This document shows, piece after piece, positions 57,268 through 64,000 of a stretch of 64,000 nt of DNA (positions within the stretch are counted from its first letter, which is position 1; each line of letters begins with the position of its first letter). Origin of the DNA: Streptococcus mitis (GTDB lineage Bacteria; Bacillota; Bacilli; Lactobacillales; Streptococcaceae). Location of the stretch: NCBI RefSeq assembly GCF_002860865.1, contig NZ_PKIE01000001.1, forward strand, positions 248,001 to 312,000, given 5' to 3'. Position numbers and translations under genes: made by a program. A model generated the notes under the pieces. It worked only from the letters and a program-made list of their open reading frames with translations. It did no database searches and had not been told where the DNA came from.

Positions 57268-57310
57268 CTTAGGTGTACACCTAAGTCTTTAGATGATATC
57301 TAAAGACTTA
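57268..57310 (+). other. Two overlapping perfect dyads after shp
   Basis: CTTAGGTGTACACCTAAG (57268-57285) is a perfect palindrome. It overlaps a 13-bp-arm hairpin with a 3-nt loop (57282-57294 and 57298-57310). No T-run follows, so this is either a processing/attenuation structure or a regulator site. Confidence 0.65.
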
Positions 57311-57329
57311 GTACTGGTTGGAGGATACG

Positions 57330-57404
57330 ATGAAAGATAGTATGATTAATTATTGGTTAAATTATTTTCCGGAGTATAGTTTAGAAACGTTTGAAGTAGA
57401 ATAG
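57330..57404 (+). CDS. 24-residue peptide ORF
   Basis: ATG 57330 behind TTGGAGG. It encodes a polar, aromatic-rich peptide (INYWLNYFPEYS) ending FEVE. It could be a bacteriocin-like or signalling peptide in the Rgg regulon, or the surviving start of a deleted gene fused to the ABC remnant. No family recognised. Confidence 0.4.
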   Translation: MKDSMINYWLNYFPEYSLETFEVE

Positions 57405-57405
57405 A

Positions 57406-58290
57406 TATTAAGGACCTTTCTTTCTCTTATTCCAAAGACTCAGCTCCTGTAATAGAAAATTTAAATTTGACTATTGAGTCAGGACAGAGAATTGCACTAG
57501 TCGGTCAACCGAGGTCAGGAAAAAGTACATTATCAAAAATACCATCAGGATTATATAAGATTGATACAGGAAAAGTTTTATGTGATTGTGTAAATATTAA
57601 TCAAATAGATAAAAAATATTAAGTCAAAATTTAGAAGTAGTTCCACAGGATTCATTTTTATTGAACAGAAGTATTCTTGATAATATAACTTTAAAGCACG
57701 AAGTTACTTCACAAAAGATAGAGGAAGTTTGTAAAGCAGTTCAAATCTATGATGAAATCATGGCTATGCCGATGAAATTTAACACTATCATCTCAGATTT
57801 GGGTTCAAATATTTCAGGTGGTCAAAGACAACGGATAGCACTGGCACGTGCATTAATAAATAACCCTAGTATTGTAATTTTAGATGAAGCAACTAGTGCA
57901 TTAGACACTATTAATGAGGAAAGAATAACAAAGTATATAAAAAGTAAGGGCTGTACTCAAATAATTGTAGCTCATAGATTGTCAACGATTAAGGATGCAG
58001 ATATTATTTTTGTAATGAAAAGTGGTAAGATTGTTGAGTCAGGAAATCATAAGTACTTAATGGCTCTTGGTGGAGAGTACTACAGCTTATATACAAAAAG
58101 GAAATTAGGTGTAAAGAAAATGAAGAAAGAAAATGAATATGTAATTTCAACAGCAGCCTCACTAGGGGTGATGATTGGAATAGTGTTTGCAATTTTTTTA
58201 GATTTTCCAGTTGAATATGGTATTTCTTTAGGCTTGTTGAATGGAATAGTATTGGGGTCGCTGATTTCTTACAAAAACAATAAGAATTAA
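57406..58290 (+). pseudogene. ABC transporter ATPase remnant, frameshifted and N-truncated
   Basis: It begins abruptly at DIKDLSFSYSKDSAP with no membrane domain. The Walker A is altered (VGQPRSGKST). At an A-run (57609-57614) one base has been lost: NQIDKKY-stop, while the other frame continues LSQNLEVVPQDSFLLNRS. From there the frame is open to 58290, with signature ISGGQRQRIALARAL and Walker B IVILDEATSALD. The end runs in frame, without a stop, into a 57-residue hydrophobic protein (from ATG 58120; IGIVFAIFLDFPVEYGISL), possibly a separate gene originally. Remains of an export ABC transporter for an Rgg-controlled peptide. Confidence 0.82.
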
Positions 58291-58323
58291 GCATAATTTT
58301 TTGCTGTAAACTAAGGAGTAGAG

Positions 58324-58392
58324 ATGGCTATAGTTGAAATTATAAATCTAACAAAAAGCTTTAAAGATATTGAAGTTATTCATAACACTTAA
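58324..58392 (+). pseudogene. Truncated start of an ABC transporter ATPase gene
   Basis: ATG 58324 behind AAGGAG reads MAIVEIINLTKSFKDIEVIH and then stops at a BOX-like junction. The first 20 residues are those of a typical ABC-2 type ATPase; the P-loop and everything after are lost. Confidence 0.7.
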
Positions 58393-58438
58393 GTACAGCC
58401 TGTTGCTCGCTTCCTAGTTTGCTCTTTGATTTTAATTA
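58393..58438 (-). repeat. Partial BOX element
   Basis: On the minus strand AAAATCAAAGAGCAAACTAG followed by GAAGCGAGCAACAGGCTG, matching boxA of the element at 39115. It marks the deletion junction between the Rgg locus and gdhA. Confidence 0.7.
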
Positions 58439-58463
58439 GAATTCCCCAACTGTCTAACTCAAC

Positions 58464-58495
58464 AAAAAAATCCCCAATCGGAGCGATTGAGGATT
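58464..58495 (-). terminator. Rho-independent terminator of gdhA
   Basis: Minus strand ATCCTCAATCG / CGATTGGGGAT stem with a seven-T run. Confidence 0.88.
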
Positions 58496-58508
58496 AAGCG
58501 AATGATTC

Positions 58509-59957
<1,449 letters not shown>

Positions 59958-60041
59958 TTAGTTTTTGGGATTTTTTGAAAATAGATAAAAAACGAACCTT
60001 TTTCTTGTAAATATCTTTCTCAAAGAGAAATTGTGAAAATA

Positions 60042-60050
60042 TGGTATAAT
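60042..60050 (+). promoter_or_regulatory. Extended -10 promoter of pyrD
   Basis: TGGTATAAT 35 nt before the pyrD ATG; weak -35. Confidence 0.65.
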
Positions 60051-60084
60051 ATTAGCAATAAAAGGAATCTGGAGGATTAGAATC

Positions 60085-61020
60085 ATGGTATCAACGAAAA
60101 CGCAAATTGCTGATTTTGAGTTTGACAATTGCTTGATGAATGCAGCAGGTGTAGCTTGTATGACTATAGCAGAGTTAGAAGGAGTTAAAAACTCAGTGGC
60201 AGGAACCTTTGTCACAAAGACAGCGACTTTGGACTTTCGTCAGGGGAACCCTGAACCACGTTATCAAGATGTTCCACTTGGTTCTATCAACTCTATGGGC
60301 TTACCAAATAATGGCTTAGACTATTATTTGGACTATCTTTTGGATTTGCAGGAAAAAGAGCCGAACCGAACTTTCTTCTTATCTCTGGTCGGCATGTCTC
60401 CAGAGGAAACTCATACTATCTTGAAAAAAGTCCAGGAGAGTGAGTTTCGTGGCCTGACTGAGCTAAACCTCTCCTGTCCAAATGTTCCAGGAAAACCTCA
60501 GATTGCCTATGATTTTGAGACAACAGACCGGATTTTGGCAGAAGTATTTTCCTACTTCACCAAACCTCTTGGAATTAAATTACCACCATATTTTGATATT
60601 GTTCACTTTGATCAAGCGGCAGCTATTTTCAACAAATATCCGCTCAAGTTTGTCAACTGTGTCAACTCTATCGGAAACGGTCTTTATATAGAAGATGAGT
60701 CTGTTGTTATCCGTCCTAAAAATGGTTTCGGTGGTATTGGTGGCGAGTATATCAAACCTACGGCACTTGCAAATGTTCATGCCTTCTATCAACGCCTCAA
60801 TCCTCAAATTCAAATCATCGGAACAGGTGGCGTCTTAACTGGTCGTGATGCCTTTGAACATATCCTCTGTGGAGCAAGTATGGTGCAGGTGGGAACCACC
60901 CTTCACAAAGAAGGAGTTGGTGCTTTTGACCGTATTACCAATGAACTGAAAGCAATCATGGCGGAAAAAGGGTACGAAAGCCTAGAAGATTTCCGTGGGA
61001 AATTGCGCTATATTGATTAA
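60085..61020 (+). CDS. pyrD: Dihydroorotate dehydrogenase, class 1A (fumarate-dependent)
   Basis: 311 residues, soluble homodimeric type. Oxidises dihydroorotate to orotate with FMN and fumarate. Seen: NCLMNAAGV (N-terminal FMN region), [30 protein letters not shown] with the active-site Cys (about 130), [11 protein letters not shown], and [23 protein letters not shown] (about 249-271). The absence of an adjacent pyrK agrees with class 1A. GGAGG precedes the ATG. Confidence 0.94.
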   Translation: MVSTKTQIADFEFDNCLMNAAGVACMTIAELEGVKNSVAGTFVTKTATLDFRQGNPEPRYQDVPLGSINSMGLPNNGLDYYLDYLLDLQEKEPNRTFFLSLVGMSPEETHTILKKVQESEFRGLTELNLSCPNVPGKPQIAYDFETTDRILAEVFSYFTKPLGIKLPPYFDIVHFDQAAAIFNKYPLKFVNCVNSIGNGLYIEDESVVIRPKNGFGGIGGEYIKPTALANVHAFYQRLNPQIQIIGTGGVLTGRDAFEHILCGASMVQVGTTLHKEGVGAFDRITNELKAIMAEKGYESLEDFRGKLRYID

Positions 61021-61052
61021 ATTCATTAAAAAATCAGAAGAAAGGAGAGAAG

Positions 61053-62090
61053 ATGCTAGCTATTGAAGAAAGCCAGAAGTTGACTTTATCAAATTTATCG
61101 AGACTGAACCTTTTTACAGGGACAGACCAGGGTCAGTTTGAAGTGATGAAGAGTCAAGTATTGAAACAGATTGGCTATGATTCTGCTGACCTCAACTTTG
61201 CCTACTTTGATATGAAAGAAGTAGTTTACAAGGATGTGGAACTGGAGTTGGTCAGTCTTCCTTTCTTTGCGGATGAAAAAATCGTGATATTAGACCATTT
61301 TGTTGATATCACGACTGCTAAAAAACGATTTTTGACAGATGATGAGCTCAAGTCATTTGAGGAATACCTTGATAACCCTTCACCAACAACTAAGTTGTTG
61401 ATTTTTGCGGAAGGAAAACTGGATAGCAAAAGACGATTGGTTAAATTACTGAAGCGTGATGCCAAGGTCTTTGATGCAGTAGAAACCAAAGAACAAGAAT
61501 TACGCCAGTATTTCCAAAAGTGGAGTCAGAAAGAAGGTCTGCAGTTTGCCAATCATTCTTTTGAAAATCTCCTCATCAAGTCGGGTTTTCAATTTAGCGA
61601 AATCCAGAAAAATCTCCTCTTTTTACAGTCCTATAAGGAAGACTCTGTTATCGAGGAAGAGGATATTGTTAACGCAATTCCCAAGACCTTACAGGATAAT
61701 ATTTTTGATTTAACTCAGTTTATTCTGACTAAAAAGATGGACCAGGCGCGTGATTTGGTTAGAGACTTGACCTTGCAAGGGGAAGATGAAATTAAGCTCA
61801 TAGCAGTCATGCTGGGACAATTTCGGACTTTTACTCAGGTGAAAATTTTGTCGGAGTCTGGGAAAACAGAATCGCAGATAGCAAGTAGTTTAGGCAGTTT
61901 TCTCGGACGTAATCCAAATCCCTATCAAATCAAGTTTGCGCTGAGGGATTCGCGAGGACTTTCCTTGAGCTTTTTGAAGCAAGCTATTTCTTATTTGATT
62001 GAGACAGACTATCAGATTAAGACAGGTCTTTATGAAAAAGGTTTCCTTTTTGAAAAGGCACTCTTACAGATTGCTAGTCAGGTAAATTAA
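61053..62090 (+). CDS. holA: DNA polymerase III subunit delta
   Basis: 345 residues. Clamp-loader subunit that opens the sliding clamp. AAA-like N-terminal domain without a functional P-loop (LNLFTGTDQGQFEVMK), a middle helical domain, and the C-terminal collar domain (about 210-340; DEIKLIAVMLGQFRTFTQVK). Start ATG 61053 behind AAGGAGAG, 32 nt after pyrD. Order holA-sodA-yutD-rlmN as in pneumococcus. Confidence 0.9.
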   Translation: MLAIEESQKLTLSNLSRLNLFTGTDQGQFEVMKSQVLKQIGYDSADLNFAYFDMKEVVYKDVELELVSLPFFADEKIVILDHFVDITTAKKRFLTDDELKSFEEYLDNPSPTTKLLIFAEGKLDSKRRLVKLLKRDAKVFDAVETKEQELRQYFQKWSQKEGLQFANHSFENLLIKSGFQFSEIQKNLLFLQSYKEDSVIEEEDIVNAIPKTLQDNIFDLTQFILTKKMDQARDLVRDLTLQGEDEIKLIAVMLGQFRTFTQVKILSESGKTESQIASSLGSFLGRNPNPYQIKFALRDSRGLSLSFLKQAISYLIETDYQIKTGLYEKGFLFEKALLQIASQVN

Positions 62091-62112
62091 TCCTATTTCA
62101 AAAAATTTTTAT

Positions 62113-62145
62113 CCCGCGTCAAGATTATCTTGTCGTGGGTTTCTT
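62113..62145 (+). terminator. Rho-independent terminator of pyrD-holA
   Basis: CCCGCGTCAAGAT / ATCTTGTCGTGGG stem with G-T pairs and a T-rich tail. Confidence 0.75.
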
Positions 62146-62174
62146 AGTGATTTCTTCATCTATAAGCAAAAAAC

Positions 62175-62203
62175 TTGAAAAAAGTGAATGTTTGCGTTAT
62201 CAT
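62175..62203 (+). promoter_or_regulatory. Promoter of sodA
   Basis: TTGAAA (62175-62180), 17 bp, TATCAT (62198-62203); AGAGGT ribosome-binding site downstream. Confidence 0.65.
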
Positions 62204-62234
62204 TTTCATATAGAAAGAAAAAGAGGTATTACAG

Positions 62235-62840
62235 ATGGCTATTATCTTACCAGATCTTCCATATGCATACGACGCTTTGGAACCATACATCGATGCGGAA
62301 ACAATGCACTTGCACCATGACAAACACCATCAAACTTATGTCAACAATGCTAATGCAGCTCTTGAAAAACACCCTGAAATCGGTGAAGACCTTGAAGCCT
62401 TGCTTGCTGATGTAGACTCTATCCCAGCTGATATCCGTCAAGCACTTATCAACAATGGTGGTGGACACTTGAACCACGCTCTTTTCTGGGAATTGATGAC
62501 TCCTGAAAAAACAGCTCCATCAGCAGAACTTGCAGCAGCAATCGATGCAACATTTGGTTCATTTGAAGAATTCCAAGCGGCCTTTACAGCAGCAGCTACA
62601 ACTCGCTTCGGTTCTGGATGGGCATGGTTGGTTGTTAACAAAGAAGGTAAACTTGAAGTGACTTCAACAGCAAACCAAGACACACCAATCTCAGAAGGTA
62701 AAAAACCAATCTTGGGCTTGGACGTTTGGGAACATGCTTACTACGTGAAATACCGCAACGTGCGTCCTGACTATATCAAAGCTTTCTTCTCAGTGATTAA
62801 CTGGAACAAAGTAGATGAATTGTACGCAGCTGCTAAATAA
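62235..62840 (+). CDS. sodA: Manganese superoxide dismutase
   Basis: 201 residues. Converts superoxide to oxygen and peroxide. Metal ligands: His in MHLHHDKHH (about 27), His in [11 protein letters not shown] (about 81), and Asp and His in [14 protein letters not shown] (about 163 and 167). DVWEHAYY is the family signature. Codon use is strongly biased, as in highly expressed genes. Two terminators in tandem follow. Confidence 0.97.
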   Translation: MAIILPDLPYAYDALEPYIDAETMHLHHDKHHQTYVNNANAALEKHPEIGEDLEALLADVDSIPADIRQALINNGGGHLNHALFWELMTPEKTAPSAELAAAIDATFGSFEEFQAAFTAAATTRFGSGWAWLVVNKEGKLEVTSTANQDTPISEGKKPILGLDVWEHAYYVKYRNVRPDYIKAFFSVINWNKVDELYAAAK

Positions 62841-62849
62841 TGATAGTTG

Positions 62850-62876
62850 GAGGGAAGAATTGTTCTTCTCTTTTTT
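62850..62876 (+). terminator. Terminator of sodA (first)
   Basis: GAGGGAAGAA / TTCTTCTCTT stem with a T-run. Confidence 0.8.
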
Positions 62877-62891
62877 AGGTTATATGATTCT

Positions 62892-62919
62892 GGTCTGACA
62901 AAATCGTCAGACTTTTTTC
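62892..62919 (+). terminator. Second tandem terminator after sodA
   Basis: GTCTGAC-AAAATC-GTCAGAC perfect stem with a six-T run. Confidence 0.85.
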
Positions 62920-62954
62920 ATTTTTATGAGAAACGTGCTAACTGCTAGAAATTA

Positions 62955-62963
62955 TGGTAGAAT
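62955..62963 (+). promoter_or_regulatory. Extended -10 promoter of yutD-rlmN
   Basis: TGGTAGAAT 33 nt before the yutD-like ATG. Confidence 0.5.
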
Positions 62964-62996
62964 AAAGTATTAAGTAATCGTGGAAAAAGGATATCT

Positions 62997-63527
62997 ATGC
63001 GAAAAGAAATTGCACCTGAATTATACAACTATAACAAGTTTCCTGGTCCTGAGTTCCATTTACACGGGGACAAGGTCGAAACGGAAGGGATAGCTTTTTC
63101 CTTGGTTGAAAATATCAAGGATGCCTTCGATGTAACGGCTTTTAATCAGCGTTTTTCAGAAGTCTTAACCAAGTTTGATTATATCGTGGGAGATTGGAGC
63201 AACGAACAGCTTCGCCTACGAGGTTTTTATAAGGATGATAGAACAGAAGAAAAACTTGAAAAAATCAGTCGTTTACAAGACTACCTTTTAGAGTATTGTA
63301 GTTATGGTTGTGCCTATTTTGTCTTAGAAAATGAAGCCCCTAAGCGAGCATCATTTGACAAGAAAATGCGTAAGAAGGAAGAAGAAACACCTTCTAAAAA
63401 AGGAAAGAAACCGGCTCAAACCAAACGAAAACCGAATGCAGATAAGAAAAATAGACGTCGTCAGAAAGACCAGCATTCTCAGAAAGAGGACAAGGGGCAA
63501 CGTCATTTTGTCATTCGTCAGAAGTGA
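62997..63527 (+). CDS. YutD-family protein
   Basis: 176 residues. The N-terminal YutD-like domain (about 1-115; ELYNYNKFPGPEF, FDYIVGDWSNEQLRLRGFY, EYCSYGCAYFVLEN) has unknown biochemical role but is conserved in Firmicutes. The C-terminal 55 residues are a Lys/Arg/Gln-rich disordered tail, which may bind RNA. It ends 20 nt before rlmN and is probably co-transcribed with it, as in related genomes. Confidence 0.85.
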   Translation: MRKEIAPELYNYNKFPGPEFHLHGDKVETEGIAFSLVENIKDAFDVTAFNQRFSEVLTKFDYIVGDWSNEQLRLRGFYKDDRTEEKLEKISRLQDYLLEYCSYGCAYFVLENEAPKRASFDKKMRKKEEETPSKKGKKPAQTKRKPNADKKNRRRQKDQHSQKEDKGQRHFVIRQK

Positions 63528-63547
63528 GTAGAGAATAAGGAGAAGAA

Positions 63548-64000
63548 ATGAAACCGTCAATTTATAGTTTAACACGTCAAACCATGCAGGAATGGGTTTT
63601 GGAGCAGGGAGAAAAGAAATTCCGTGCAGATCAAATCTGGGAATGGCTTTACCGTAAACGTGTCCAGTCATTTGAAGAGATGACTAACCTTTCCAAGGAT
63701 TTGATTGCTAAGCTTAATGACCAGTTTGTGGTCAATCCCTTGAAACAACGTATCGTTCAAGAATCTGCTGATGGGACAGTTAAATATCTTTTTGAATTGC
63801 CAGATGGAATGCTGATTGAGACAGTACTCATGCGTCAAAACTACGGTTTATCTGTCTGTGTGACGACTCAGGTCGGCTGTAATATCGGTTGTACCTTCTG
63901 TGCCTCTGGTTTGATTAAGAAACAACGTGACCTCAATAATGGAGAAATCGTAGCGCAAATCATGCTGGTTCAGAAATACTTTGATGAGCGTGGTCAGGAT
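63548..64000 (+). CDS. rlmN: Dual-specificity RNA methyltransferase RlmN, 5' part
   Basis: The first 151 codons are in the window; the gene runs off the right edge. RlmN is a radical-SAM enzyme making m2A in 23S rRNA and some tRNAs. The N-terminal helical domain (about 1-90; [16 protein letters not shown]) and the radical-SAM cluster motif [10 protein letters not shown] (CX3CX2C, about 112-121) are visible. AAGGAGAAG precedes ATG 63548. Confidence 0.95.
   Translation, partial: MKPSIYSLTRQTMQEWVLEQGEKKFRADQIWEWLYRKRVQSFEEMTNLSKDLIAKLNDQFVVNPLKQRIVQESADGTVKYLFELPDGMLIETVLMRQNYGLSVCVTTQVGCNIGCTFCASGLIKKQRDLNNGEIVAQIMLVQKYFDERGQD

Overview
This window is chromosomal DNA from a Mitis-group Streptococcus (S. 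mitis / S. oralis / S. pneumoniae relatives). The evidence is low GC, BOX repeats, IS1167 and IS200-type remnants, a shikimate operon of pneumococcal type ending in psr, a phosphocholine teichoic-acid locus (tacF, licD1, licD2), and pneumococcal-type neighbours (mecA-hom-thrB, gdhA, pyrD, holA-sodA-yutD-rlmN). All family calls come from reading the sequence; no database was searched. Boundaries of decayed elements were placed by eye.

Layout. 1-5.4 kb: end of an unidentified gene, an EEP-family hydrolase, a DEAD-box helicase, an IS200 remnant, a small membrane protein and a divergent LtaS-type synthase. 5.5-16.5 kb: an aromatic amino acid operon (rRNA methyltransferase, aroD, aroE, aroB, aroC, tyrA, a broken membrane-anchored protein, a YlbF-family gene, aroA, aroK, pheA, psr). 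16.6-25.7 kb: teichoic acid genes (a licD3-like gene, two glycosyltransferases, a tarP-like polymerase, a Wzz-like protein, tacF, licD1, licD2). 25.7-35.9 kb: accessory DNA with IS200 and IS1167 remnants, a broken class C-like group II intron inside an IS1167, and a second aminoalcohol-activation module (an HTH-cytidylyltransferase-choline kinase fusion, a small membrane protein and an NCS1 permease), then a frameshifted second tacF. 36-43.8 kb: mecA, hom-thrB, a BOX element, msrAB and a heterodimeric ABC exporter.

43.8-58.4 kb is a stack of mobile and defence DNA. A frameshifted IS4-like element is followed by a tyrosine recombinase. Next comes a Thoeris pair, thsB (TIR) and thsA (SIR2-SLOG), arranged convergently. 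The pair is bounded by a perfect 39-bp inverted repeat that carries the ribosome-binding site and TTG start of both genes. This geometry suggests a recombinase-switchable defence cassette and is the most interesting find here. The ThsA copy also has Asn where the catalytic His of the family is expected. Beyond it lie decayed regulator and mobilization genes, a Septu-like ATPase-HNH pair with an unusual leader, an oriT-like region and an intact relaxase operon, then an Rgg/SHP quorum-sensing pair around a 34-bp perfect palindrome with a degraded target operon.

58.5-64 kb returns to core genes: gdhA (minus strand), pyrD, holA, sodA, yutD and the start of rlmN.
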